In this document: piece by piece, positions 24,901 to 34,760 of the stretch
Position numbering within the stretch: the stretch's first letter is position 1
How the letters are laid out: each line of letters begins with the position of its first letter
Assembly (NCBI RefSeq): GCF_947179515.1
Contig: NC_067472.1
Span: forward strand, 104,491,506 to 104,555,505
Length of the DNA stretch: 64,000 nucleotides
Origin: Apodemus sylvaticus
Taxonomy: Eukaryota > Chordata > Mammalia > Rodentia > Muridae
Direction: 5' to 3'
Made by a program: the position numbers and the translations under genes
Notes under the pieces: generated by a model
Told to the model about the DNA's origin: nothing
Seen by the model: only the letters and a program-made list of their open reading frames with translations
Database searches by the model: none

Positions 24901-27190
24901 AGGTTCTTCCTGCTGCCCCGGAGCCCTGTAGCCATCACCCGGTCACGGGGAGCATCTCAGTGAGCCACGCCGGTAATCACATCTGGGCACACCTGTTTCT
25001 AACATAGCAGGGCAAGGGCTATCTAGTCTATCTCCATGGGCTGTGTGGTGAGCATGGGCAGAGCGCCCTGGGCATCATCGGAGACAGCTGAAGTGCCCGA
25101 GTCGGTGGCAGAGTAGAGTACAGAGCCGTGGTGAGTGGCTCCTAAGAAGGGCAATCCTTAGTAGCACCCCTACCTGACGATGCGCAGATAGGAGGAACAG
25201 CAGGCAGGGCAGGAAGACATTCCTGACAGCAACCACGTAGGTGCATGGGGGGCCCTCAGGAACACCCCCCAGACCAAAGTCAATGTGAGAGCAGGGGTTT
25301 GAAGGCTAGACCTGGCTTTGGTATTAACTCTGAGGACCAACCAAGTGTGTGGCTGTGGGTTAGCCTCGACCCTCTCTGGACTTTGTCTTCCCATCATCCA
25401 TTTGTCCTTTCAGATTCAAGTTCAATTCTTTCTGCTGGAAAGTTGGCCTCTAGCAGTTGCTTCATCTCGGCTTATCAAACACACACACACACACCGCACA
25501 TGTGCACGCGCGTGTGGACATGCACACACACACAGCACACATGTGCACGCGCATGCATACACACACACTCACACACACACACACACACCACACATGTGCA
25601 CGTGCATGTGGACATACACACACACTCACACACACACACCACACATGTGCACACATGTGTGGACATACGCACACCACACATGTGCACGTGCATGTGAACA
25701 TACACACACATTCATACACACACACACACCACACATGTGCACGCCCATGTGGACGTACACACACCACCATGCCATGCACATCAAACATGCATGTGTGCAC
25801 ATGCACACCCCCCCCCACACACACACACACACCACTTCCAGATGAGTTCTGCTGATACAGGTGGAGTGCCACAGGAGAACAGAGAGTGGAAAGGGAGAAG
25901 TTCAGGTGTTTGCCCCTCAGCACCCACTCCTACTGTCAGGCAGCGGGTGACCACACTGTCACTGGCAGCCCCTTCTCCAGGCCTAGACTCCGGCTCTCAG
26001 TCCAGTTTCCTCTTGCCCCTACTTCCTACTGCCAGTCTAGGTGCCTCAACAGGAAGTCCCACCTCAGCACAGCCTACAGGGAAACAATAGTACTGGCTCC
26101 TTGAAGACTTGTTGAGGTGACTCAACAAGAAATTTCTAAGATTTTATAGAGGGCACTCTGGAGACATCCCTTCCCTCTTCATGCTGTGATGTTGAATGCC
26201 GGGAATCCCAGCACTACAGTGGGAGCTGCAAAGAGCCCAAGAGCCCAAGGCTATCCTGACTATATAGTACGCTCCAGGCTGCCCTGAGCTACAGTGAGAC
26301 CTTGTCTCAAAGGTGCAAAAATCAAATCAAATAAAATAAAATACATATAAACTAAATGTTTAAAGTAAGTTAATAAAAAATTATTTTCTCCATTTGGGCT
26401 GCCACTCAGAGCTTTAAAGCAATTCTGAATTCTCTGACATGGTAAGGACATTGGTACTCCTGCCTGCCCCTCTCCTCTCCTCCCTCAGTTCTGTCCAGAC
26501 AGAACCTATGTCACCCCCCCCAACACTGCCCCCTCTCTGTTCCAAGACTCCCCCTTGGATGATGGGGGTCAAATGAGCACAGGTAGAAGACACTGGGGCT
26601 TCTAGTCCCAAAGCTCAGGAGGAAAGTCTGAACTACAGAAAACCTTCCTGGCACAGTTCTTTCCTGTGCCAGGAAGGTTATCTGCAGTTCAGTCTTTCCT
26701 CAGGCCAGTAACCTGACAGACAGCCTTTGGTCTGTCCATCCTTGCACTAACTAGCGGCGCTAAGGAGCCCGGCAGAGCCCTGCCTCCCCACTCAGCGACC
26801 TGTGGCCCTCCACACAGCCACTGCTGGAAGTTCACTTTAGTTTGCAACAAAGGTCTTGGTAGGTAGAACCCCATGGGTAGCCTCCTGACACATGAGAGGA
26901 ACACAGCCTATCCCAGGGGGTAGGAAGCTGAGCCTTCTTCCTAAAGAAGCCCCGCTCTGCCCTGCATCCTGCTGTGGGGCGGAGCTGACTTTCTTGACCT
27001 CCTCAGACATAGCTCAGCACCCAGAGCTCATGGAAAGACGGTGGGGAGCCCTTCAATGTCAGAACAGGAGGAGCCTAAAATAAAGACTCTGCTCAAAATG
27101 ACACAGATGAGGCTCTAAAAGGAGCCCACACACACACTCACACTCACACACACACACACCAACACACACACACACTCACACACATACACA

Positions 27191-27225
<35 letters not shown>

Positions 27226-28156
27226 CACTAAACTCCTCTCATGTAGTCCCTGTGTTCTGTGGGATGACAGACTTCACAAGACCCCGGAAGGCATCTCTCA
27301 GAGCACTCAGAAGCTCTGGCAGAAACTTCAAAGGCAGAGGCTGAGAGGAGTGGAAACATCCAGGTGGAGGGGGCACAAGCGCAGCCTTGGATCTCCTCAG
27401 GGTGCCCCGACTGCCTAAGGGGCTGAGGGAGAGGCCTGGGGGGGGGGAGGGAAAGACACGTCCTTCTCTCCACTCCAAGCTCTCTCTCTCCCTGATCTCA
27501 CTGGATGAGTTCACTGTTCCTCTCCAGGCTTTGATAGTTTGTGTAAGAGGACTGGGCTGGGAGCCCAAAAGCCCTCTGAGCACCATGAAGGTGTAACCAT
27601 CCTGGGGGGAATGCAACCTCTCCTCCCCAGGCACATCTAGCCTCTCAATCAATGGCCAAAGATTCCAGCCACCCAACCTGAACACGCAGACAGTGAGACT
27701 GTTCCTTAGGTCTTCATGGACTGCAAAGTGCTTGAGCTGCCTGTCTATCACTGAAGCTGAACTCCTCGGAGCCCTCTCTACCCTCAGGCAGGCAGGAGCC
27801 AAGAGGGAGGGTGATGAGGGGCCAGACCTCGTGAGGCTTACTTCATCACCAGTACAGGCCTGAGGCCCTTCACATGCATGCACCTGCAAACATAGAGACC
27901 CACAGTGTCACTAGAACACATGTGCATAACACTCTACAGGTGACACACATGCATACAAGCCACACTTGCAAACACAACCATCTACCAAGATTCAGATATA
28001 GGAATAGACACACAAGCACACACACACACACAAATATATACACACTTTTTCACAAACACAAGTTTGTGGAAAAAAGTTCCCACATTCTTCCCCTCTCTGA
28101 CCAGTATACACACACCTAAGACTGGAAGATCATACTCAGGTACAAACACACACACA

Positions 28157-28191
<35 letters not shown>

Positions 28192-31100
28192 CCCACATCA
28201 ACTAATAGTATTCTGCATTTCAGCATCAGACAAATTTCAAACAATATAAATAAAATAAAATAAAAAACTAAACCTAAATGCAAGGTGTTCCTAAGTCTAT
28301 TTCCCAATTAGTCGGTCCCTGAACTGTGAGGTGGAGAGCTCTTCTCAATGAGCTTCATTCCTCCAGTATGTCTGCCCCTGCTGTCTGAGGTCCCAAATGT
28401 TCTCCACCCTCACTCCCCACCATGTGTGCCTTTGCAGTGGGGCTCCAAGGAGGTGCGGACTTGTTCCCCCTCTCCCCCATCTGAGCTCCTTGCTCACTCT
28501 CCCCTCCCCGTGTTGGAGATGGAATGGGGTGTGTAGCGACCCCTGCTGGGTTTGTGTGATACTACATCACAGCTCCATTATAGAGTACCAATCCCCAGCG
28601 TGGGCAGCAAAAAGGAAGAAGAGGAAGAGAACCCAAGTGCTGGGTGCTCCAAGGGTGGAGTTGAGCTTCAGACAGCCTTTGGTCTGTCCACATCAATCAG
28701 CGATCCCAGGGCTTCAAGATTATCCTTCTCAAAGCCTCCGTGACATCGCGGAGCCCTTGGGATGGGAGTTCTGGCAGATGACAGCCGCACACCCAAGCTC
28801 TCAACTTGAGATCCAGTCTTTAGGCCTGGGCTAGCTCTCCCCTCCCCTCCCTTTGTCCGTCTATCCCCCAGAATGCAGCTCTTGCGTTCACTGTCCCAGG
28901 CAGCCCTTGTTCCTCAACTGAGAAGCCTCATCCCCAACTTGAATCATCCGTATCTTTCCCATTCTTCAAGGCTCATGCCTCACCATCTGGACCAATTATT
29001 CATGAAAATAGCAGGAGCTTTGGGGGCCTGAGCACCCTGGGCCCCAAGCCTGGCCCCTCTCATCCCAGTGGGCAAGTCAGTCCCTTCTTGAATCCTCTGC
29101 TCCTTCATCCAGAAAACAGCAGCCTCTTGGGTTTGTGGAGGGGATTAAAGAAGATCATAGCTGTGGAAATCGGGCTCAGGCAGCTGTAAACTTCCCTGTG
29201 CATGTGCATGAGTTCTCATTATGACTTAATCCTTTGATCCCTGCTCCTACCTCCAAACAAGCACACAGCAAGCTGACAGGAAGCAGAGAAAGGGTCAAGG
29301 CCACTTCATCTGAGCTCCCCAGCCCCCAACCCCTACCCTACTAGATCCTGCCAACTACCAGCCTCAGCACCGGGCTGTAGATTTGGCTGAAAAGAGGCTA
29401 GACCAAGTGTATTTACTGCAAGCTCCCGCCAAACTACAATTCCCAGAATGACTCAAGCTGCTGTAGGTGTGGCCACGAGTTTAACCCCTTTCTCAGTGAG
29501 CTCTTCCTTCCATGTACCCTCTGGGGGTTGGTCTCAGGTCAGGCAGGTGCAGCCTAGAAAGGTGGCCTTATGTCCATCAGACACCTACGTCCTTCTGCCC
29601 ACAGAGCATCTGCGCCTCTCACCACACCCACCTCCTCCTGTCTTTCCCACACGCTGAGCTCTCTGGGCTCCTAGCCGTGGTCTAAAAGTGTAGGTGAGTG
29701 TGGGTGTTTACAATGACAGCAGCTAGCCTCTATATGAGCACTCACTGAATTCCTAGCTCTACGGTCTGTGCTTCCAGATTCTTCACAACTGTTCTGTGAG
29801 GACAGCAGGCTTATTGCCGCTGCACACCTCTTGATCAAGGTTCAGAGTGAAGTGGAGCAACTTTCCCAGGACCACGTGGCTCTGGGAAGAACCAATGTCT
29901 GTTTGCCACCTCCACCCCCCCACACCCCCTCCACCACCACCCCATCTTCAAAGCTTCTTCTGAACCAGGAGGAACACCCCAGAAGTCCCGGGGTTCATTC
30001 ATCTCAGCAACAGTAGTGAGAAGTCCTCCCAGATGTCGGACACCGACACCGACTCCTTCTGCCGCCTCACAAAGGGCAGTGAGACTATCACTTCAGGGAC
30101 TTCAGGAAGTGGGTCACATCACTAGGGAACGGGCCTTTCCCAGGGAGCGGGCAGCTGAACAGCGAGAGGTACACGTGTGAAAAGATCCCTGTTACTAAAT
30201 ATATCGACATCCCAAGAGGATTGAGGTGCTGACAGGGAGCTTGCGGTCCCACCCTGGAGGCCCTAGTCTATGGGTCAGACAAGCCAGGGCTCTTGGAGCA
30301 GCAGATGAGGCCATCTTGGCTGCCCGGACCTGAGGCAGAGGGAGCAGGAGGCCAGCAGAAAGCAGGGGAAGTCTTGTCCTCAGCCCTAACCTGCCAAGCT
30401 CAACGCACTGATTTGAATATTGTTTTGCATTCATTTGCATGATGCTTTCTGGAAGGGCTCCCATTCTTCAAATACTGCCTTGCCCTCATTTCCAGGGTCT
30501 CTGCTTATTTCACTGAACCATTCTCAGCCAGTATGGCGTCCCTTTGGCAGGCCCTGAGCAGGGGCACTAAGAAGCAACCAAAACTGGTGCACATTTACAA
30601 GACTGTTTACATGTCTGAGACACCTTCTTGGCTGGAAGTGCTACCTGTTGTCTATCCTTGATTCCTTGCTCCTTTTCCAGTGCTTCTCTCCCAGCATACA
30701 CTTCAATCTTAGGCCACTCTGAACTCTGCTAACCCTGGCTTAAGCAAAGCCATGCTTGCCCTGCCTGGCCTTTGTACACTGCAGGCTCTCAATTTGGCTA
30801 GAAGTGACTCTTCCTGGGAAGGCTGCACCGGAGGCCCCAGCACAAGAAAGGAAGGCGGCGCCTTCCTCCATTGCCTTCACGGGCTCCGTCCATGTCCTTC
30901 AGGGATGCAGTACTCAGCTGGGCAGCAGTACCAGGAAAGACTGCGGAATGGATGAGTGACCCCCCATCACTGAGTCCCATCTCCCTAGCCCTGGCTGATG
31001 TTGGCCACCTGCAGGAGGATCAAGGATGAATAAAGCCTTGTCTCCAACTCTTTCCTATCCCGAGGCACTTCCTCCTCCATCAGTGCAGCCACCCAGCAGC

Positions 31101-32625
31101 AGATTCCACAGCCCTTCTATGGTGGTGGAAAGTTCTTCTTATAATCTGTCTTCATTTCCCCTCCAGGCCATGCTTGCTTCTGTATCACGGTTTCTAAAGA
31201 AGAGTCAGTCCCCGCCCTGACTCAGCTCACTACACACTCTCACTAGAAGCTGTTCATTTCCTTCTCTCTGCCTGGGCCTGGGATGCTGTCCCCCTGAGAC
31301 CATTTATACCCCTGAACGCAACCGCTTAGGATAAGGACAATGACCTAGTGTGGAGAAAAGACATAAAGCCAAGCCAGGCACTTGGAGTAAACAGCCTTGG
31401 CTTGCTCTAAGGGAATGGGCTACCCAGGCAGAGAGGAGAGAGTGTCTTTGGAGTGTACAAGTCAGGCGCTGGACAGAGCAGCCCACACACCACAGGGAAG
31501 GGGGCAAGGGCCACAGGACAGCCAAGATTTGGAAAAGAAACCTTGAAGAGTAGGGTGGGAAGATGAGGCAGCCACTGAGATCTCCCTGGCCGTGTGGGTA
31601 ATACAGGAGACATCCCAGGGATGTGTTAGAGCCACACTATCAACCCTGACCCATGAGAGATCAAGACTGCAGGGTGGGTCACGGGGTTAGAGAGAAGAGA
31701 CAATCTTCTGTTCTCTCTAATCCCATGGGTTCCTAGCAGAGGCAGTCTATCCAAAAATCTTACCCATCTCTGCTTCCTGAGAAAAGGACCACACTCCTGG
31801 GGGTGACATTGGAGACCCTACAAATGCTGGCCCCTTTGGCCCTGTCTGCCTCTTTCCACATCCTTTCCGGCTCCCAGCCTGGGTTCTTTCTGTACCTTGA
31901 CGACGCTGGAATGTCCATCCCTTCCTGTCTTTGCGTGTTGCTTCTGCTGCTCTTTGCTAGGCGCATCCTTCAGGGCCCAGCCAAACATCTCTTCCTCGGA
32001 CTCTTTTCCATACAGCCCTGTGACACTGTGTGGTATCAGTTTCCATGCCTGCCTCTTTCATACTGAGCATGCTTTGAGTGTGAAGGCTGGGTTAGTGCCT
32101 CTAACAACCGAGTCATGGGTACCAAGCAGGCTTTAGGGAGGCCCTGGTGATGAACAAATGAAGGAAGTAATGAATGAGTAGGTGAGTAAGGGAGCCAGGC
32201 TGAGGGGTTATATTTTAAAGTCCCTGGCAGCAGAAGGCAGAGAAATGCAGGGCTGGCAGCAGTGTAGCTGAGAGTGAGACTCTAGTCCATTAAGACAGAG
32301 AGGGGCGCTGATGGGAGTACATCCCCCCCCACCCCACCGCCATCACCATTTGGCTAGATCCCAGACAAGCCATCAGCAGCCTCTGGGGACAGGAGCTGGT
32401 GTGGGAAGCAGGAAAAGTGGCAGGAGCTGCTTGGTGGGTAGGGGGAGCTGGGATTGGAGCTGCAGAGAACATGGGCAGTTAATGCCCAGTGAGCTGACCC
32501 AGAGAGCCCAGGAGCCCAAAGGAAAAGACTGCCCGGCTGCTGAGACCAGGCTGAGGATAAGGTCCAGCTCCAGACTGGCAGTCAGGAGGCTAGCAAAAGG
32601 CAACTCTGCCGCTATGCACCTCAGC

Positions 32626-32685
<60 letters not shown>

Positions 32686-34489
32686 CCCCCCCCCCCCCGC
32701 CCCTTGGCTGACCTGTCCGGCTCGACCCCGGAGCTGGCCTGCCCCTGCTCTCCTTTTCTGGGCCCAGCTCTTTGAAGCACCTTGACAGTGTCACTGAAGC
32801 AGGTTTCTAACACAAGCATAATCCCATCCTCCCTCTGCCCAAATAGTCATATCCCTCCCTTGCAGAAACCATGGGACCCTGGGACCTCTGTACAAGGCCC
32901 AGGGGATCTGGAGTTCGAAGTCCTGCAAGACATGGCTCCTGCCCAGCCTGCCGCTACTTCCCGCCGTACATCTCCACAGCTTCCTCCTCCATGTTCTTCT
33001 GTCCAATCCCACCTCTCCGGCTTTGGCTTAGGCCATTCCCAGAATGCACCACCTGTTAGCTTGTGCTGCTCTTTATTGCTTCGTTATTCTCGAGCTATTT
33101 TGTGTCTGTGCAGCTTAGGGGGCCCCAGAGGACAGGGCCATTATTGCCTATTTCTTTTCTGCATCTCTCCACAGGGTATAGAATGAATTGTCCTGGGCTC
33201 ACAGAGGTGGTCACACATTCAGCCACCTCCTCCCTCCCTGGGCAGGCCAAAGTGTCCCAACTGTGTATTCAACCATGAAAGAAAAGAAACCCACACACAT
33301 AAATGGGCATCAATAGGCATACTCACATGTACTCAGGTTACACAAAGACCAAGATGTATACATATTCTCACACCAGCCCCATGATCACACACCCACACAA
33401 GCACACTTTAGGCGAACACACAGGTCCACCTACACACACATAAAAAGCAGTTATTCAAGTGCTAATAACACACAACTGTGAATGTACACCCAAGCAAACA
33501 ACATGCATACTGAGTCGCTGGGACAGAGCACACACCTTAGCATGCAGGGCAATACGCAAATGACCTGGCATGCATGCCTCGTCCTGAGGCAGCCTGCACT
33601 CACTCAGACACAGGCAGTCTGAGTGGCACATCCAACCCCAGGAACCCCAGAACCGTCAAGACCTCTACACCCAGGATGTCCCCCTATATTCCACAGGTGT
33701 GTGCACGCGTGTGGACACACACACACCACCACCACTACCACCGCAACCACCACCACCACCACCGCAACCACCACCACCACCACCTGCTTGCCACCTTGGA
33801 TCTTCTCACAGTGGCTCCTTCATCCACTCGTGCAACTCCTGAACAAAGCAACACTCTGTGCCTCTCACTGCACTATCCCGGGACAGATGCTTTGAGGGGA
33901 AAGTTGTGTAAAGTAACGTCCCAAATGCTTAATTCCTGATTCCACAGAATGTATCACTCCTATACGCTCTTGTTCCAGGATCACTCTTACTTCGATGTAC
34001 CCTTATTATTTCATACACACACACACACACACACCCTAGACCCCTCACACACACTCCAGGCAAACATTGTCCTTCTCCAGGGTGCTGAACCTGCTCAGCC
34101 ACCAGAGCTCCCAGAAACTCCTTGGCCAAACTCTTCACCCCACCCTAAGAGTAGTTCAGTTCACCCCACCCATCCCCCAGCCAGGAGCCCTTCTTTAGGA
34201 CCCCGGTTTCATCTCCTCCTGGATGGATGCCAGGCATCCCTCCCCTACACAGAGATCCCAACTAGGGTGCCGTACTGCAGTCATCCCCAGCAGGATTGTA
34301 CCTCCCATGTGGCTGAGCCCCATGTCAAGCCCAGTTCCTAGAGGGACTCCCCGGACCCTGTCTGTGCTATCGCTGGCTGCCGCTTATCCAGCCCCCAGGC
34401 CCCCTTGCTAGTACTCACGGCTCAGCCGGTCGCGCTGCCGGGTACTGCTGGCTCCTGCAGAGGATGGAGTGGCCGCATGCCTGCCCCAT
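6451..34489 (-). CDS. Pde2a: Pde2a N-terminal coding part (PDE2A3 route, partial)
   Basis: This is the 5' coding part of the cGMP-stimulated dual-specificity phosphodiesterase that hydrolyses cAMP and cGMP. Only N-terminal coding is present; the GAF-A, GAF-B and catalytic HD exons lie left of position 1. Coding exon 34419-34489 (71 nt, beginning MGQACG) joins exon 6451-6517 (67 nt) across a 27.9-kb intron with donor GTGAGT and acceptor TTCCTCAG. The junction creates a Pro codon from CC plus G, then reads RGQQVFLKPDEPPP and ends at a phase-0 donor, as in known rodent PDE2A. By family knowledge, Gly2 is myristoylated and nearby Cys palmitoylated in PDE2A3, which places it on membranes. Two alternative starts share the downstream exon, giving PDE2A2 and PDE2A1. 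Identity rests on residue-level recognition and on the Arap1-Pde2a gene order. Confidence 0.93.
7390..7403 (-). promoter_or_regulatory. CTCF-like motif at CpG-island edge
   Basis: The minus strand reads ACACGAGGGGGCGC, one base from the core consensus, upstream of the PDE2A2 start. Confidence 0.4.
9740..9850. mobile_element. MIR-like fragment
   Basis: The TCACACAGCTAGCAAACAAT region resembles the MIR core. Confidence 0.4.
9976..10121. repeat. Exact 73-bp tandem duplication
   Basis: Copies 9976-10048 and 10049-10121 are identical. The lack of divergence indicates a recent event. A collapsed or duplicated assembly is possible. Confidence 0.9.
10929..11026. repeat. CA-rich microsatellite
   Basis: CA units are broken by TGCACA and TACACA variants. 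Confidence 0.9.
12637..12674. repeat. CAC trinucleotide repeat
   Basis: About 12 ACC/CAC units. Confidence 0.95.
12860..12945. mobile_element. MIR-like fragment
   Basis: CATTTTACAGTTAGTGAGAT and CACACAGCTAGGAATGGTGG resemble MIR. Confidence 0.45.
15610..15750 (+). mobile_element. MIR element
   Basis: GGTTCAAATCCTACCTCC and GAGCCTCAGTTTCCTTATCT are MIR landmarks. Confidence 0.6.
16496..16667 (-). mobile_element. B1 SINE (minus)
   Basis: The reverse complement of a B1: a TTTG-repeat tail (the A-rich end), then GTTTCTCTGGGTAGCCCTGG and ending CCAAGTGCTGGGA. It is sense relative to Pde2a. Confidence 0.9.
16970..17045 (+). mobile_element. MIR-like fragment
   Basis: GGACAAGTCACTTCCTGCCT, then TTTTTCCATCTCTAAAGC. 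Confidence 0.45.
18511..18712 (+). mobile_element. B2/B3-type SINE
   Basis: It starts GGCCAGAGAGATGGCTTGGC, the tRNA-derived head, and ends in AATAAAATAAG. Confidence 0.8.
18909..18958. repeat. CA microsatellite
   Basis: CACACGCGCG leads into a CA run. Confidence 0.9.
19929..20287. repeat. GA/GGGAGA and CA/GA compound microsatellite
   Basis: GAGAGG units (19929-19998) pass into CACACAGAGACA units to about 20287. A B3-like SINE follows. Confidence 0.9.
20321..20545 (+). mobile_element. B3-type SINE
   Basis: The head is AAGATGGCTCTGTAAGTAAA, the body GACCTGAGTTTGGTTCCCAG, and the tail ends AAAATAAATC. Confidence 0.85.
21153..21275 (+). mobile_element. B1 SINE, diverged
   Basis: CTACATGTAATCCCAGAACT, then GGGCCAGCCTGAGCTATATA. 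It is immediately followed by the polypurine minisatellite. Confidence 0.75.
21276..21965 (+). repeat. Polypurine GGGGA/GAGGA minisatellite
   Basis: This stretch is almost only G and A on the plus strand, with rare C (GACGAGGGG units). The densest part is 21360-21960. Units are imperfect GGGGAGAGGA types with longer-range repetition of blocks containing GACGAGGGGAGAGGGGAGG. It directly follows a B1 SINE, so it may have grown from the SINE's A-rich tail. Confidence 0.9.
22526..22727 (-). mobile_element. B3-type SINE (minus)
   Basis: The reverse complement ends AACTGCCGAGCCATCTCTCC, the inverted SINE head. Confidence 0.8.
22751..22895 (+). mobile_element. B1 SINE
   Basis: TGCATGCCTTTAATCCCAGC, AGGCCAGCCTAGTCTACATA and the CCTGTCTCAAAAA end are standard B1 landmarks. 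Confidence 0.92.
23630..23762. repeat. AT-rich TATC/TATG repeat
   Basis: ATCT tetranucleotides run into TATATG/CATATA stretches with local palindromes. Confidence 0.8.
25482..25834. repeat. Complex CA/TG minisatellite with ACATGTGCAC core
   Basis: CA runs alternate with the core CACATGTGCACGTGCATGTG in several copies, giving a higher-order repeat of alternating purine and pyrimidine. Confidence 0.85.
26108..26129. repeat. Perfect 9-bp palindrome over an AP-1 site
   Basis: CTTGTTGAG, loop GTGA, then CTCAACAAG. The right half includes TGACTCA, the AP-1 consensus. Confidence 0.6.
26183..26347 (+). mobile_element. B1 SINE, diverged
   Basis: GGGAATCCCAGCACTACAGT and GAGACCTTGTCTCAAAGG, followed by an AAATAAAATAAA tail. 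Confidence 0.8.
26619..26701. repeat. 83-nt near-perfect inverted repeat (hairpin)
   Basis: Arms 26619-26656 and 26664-26701 (38 nt each) are complementary except at three positions, around a 7-nt loop (TTCTTTC on the plus strand). The innermost 16 pairs are perfect. The dimensions resemble a pre-miRNA, and the element lies in a transcribed Pde2a intron. It may instead be a palindromic mobile-element remnant. Confidence 0.85.
27128..27224. repeat. CA-rich microsatellite
   Basis: CA units are interrupted by CTCACA and CATACA. Confidence 0.9.
28012..28193. repeat. CA microsatellite cluster
   Basis: Two CA arrays (about 28014-28034 and 28143-28192) flank 100 bp of unique DNA. Confidence 0.85.
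32630..32699. repeat. TC microsatellite with C-run
   Basis: About 25 TC units end in a run of about 15 C. Confidence 0.95.
33721..33783. repeat. CCA/CAA trinucleotide repeat
   Basis: ACC units are interrupted by CGCAACC. Confidence 0.9.
34419..34489 (-). CDS. Pde2a: Pde2a first coding exon, PDE2A3 isoform
   Basis: The ATG at 34489-34487 opens 23 codons plus two bases. The protein starts MGQACGHSILCRS and ends ARPAEP, where the last Pro is completed by the next exon. The donor GTGAGTAC occupies 34418-34411. Gly2 with Cys5 and Cys11 fits the N-myristoylation and palmitoylation signal known for PDE2A3. No frame-compatible continuation exists past the donor, so the exon end is firm. The transcription start lies further right and was not resolved. 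Confidence 0.95.
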
Positions 34490-34760
34490 CACTCCTCATC
34501 ATCTGCCTCCCCTGCCAGACTAAGGTGGCACCTCGTCCTGTCCCCCCTGCCCCCACTGCCCGGAGTTCTGGCTGGGGCACTCCCAGCAGGCATAGGAGCC
34601 AAGAGCAATGGTTGGTTCTCGACTCTGCCTGTACTCAACACCCGATCCAGCTCTGCTGCCTGGGCTGCTCCGCCTGCCTCTCCGGCTGCTACTGCCTCTG
34701 CTGCTACGCTGGCTCTGGGAGGAGGCTAGAGCAAGTCTGATAATGCAGAAGGGGGAGGGA
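34490..34760 (-). promoter_or_regulatory. Pde2a: Probable 5'UTR and core promoter of Pde2a (PDE2A3)
   Basis: This lies directly upstream of the MGQACG start codon. It is G+C-rich and holds GCAG/AGCC-type trinucleotide repeats at 34655-34730. It changes into purine-rich low-complexity DNA (GAGAGG and AGACAGAG) beyond about 34740. There is no TATA box and CpG is only moderate, unlike the internal promoter. The boundary between UTR and promoter is inferred, not seen. Confidence 0.5.

Larger units (their letters stand above)
6568..34410. other. Pde2a: 27.9-kb Pde2a intron 1 (sense minus)
   Basis: This intron of the PDE2A3 transcript contains the internal PDE2A2 promoter at its 3' end. No other exon was recognised on either strand; open frames here lack family similarity and overlap repeats. 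It contains SINEs, several microsatellites, a polypurine minisatellite, the 83-nt hairpin (26619-26701), a 73-bp duplication, and enhancer-like blocks near 14.7, 19.4 and 24.3 kb. Confidence 0.75.

Noticed and set aside
25245..25923. Several open frames of 130-175 codons on both strands
   Set aside because: All are Thr/His or Val/Cys repeats from the CA/TG minisatellite.
26414..26611. Small open frame next to the hairpin
   Set aside because: No similarity and no splice context; chance.
34405..34740. Plus-strand open frames opposite the PDE2A3 exon
   Set aside because: They are shadows of the Pde2a first exon and its trinucleotide-rich 5' region.
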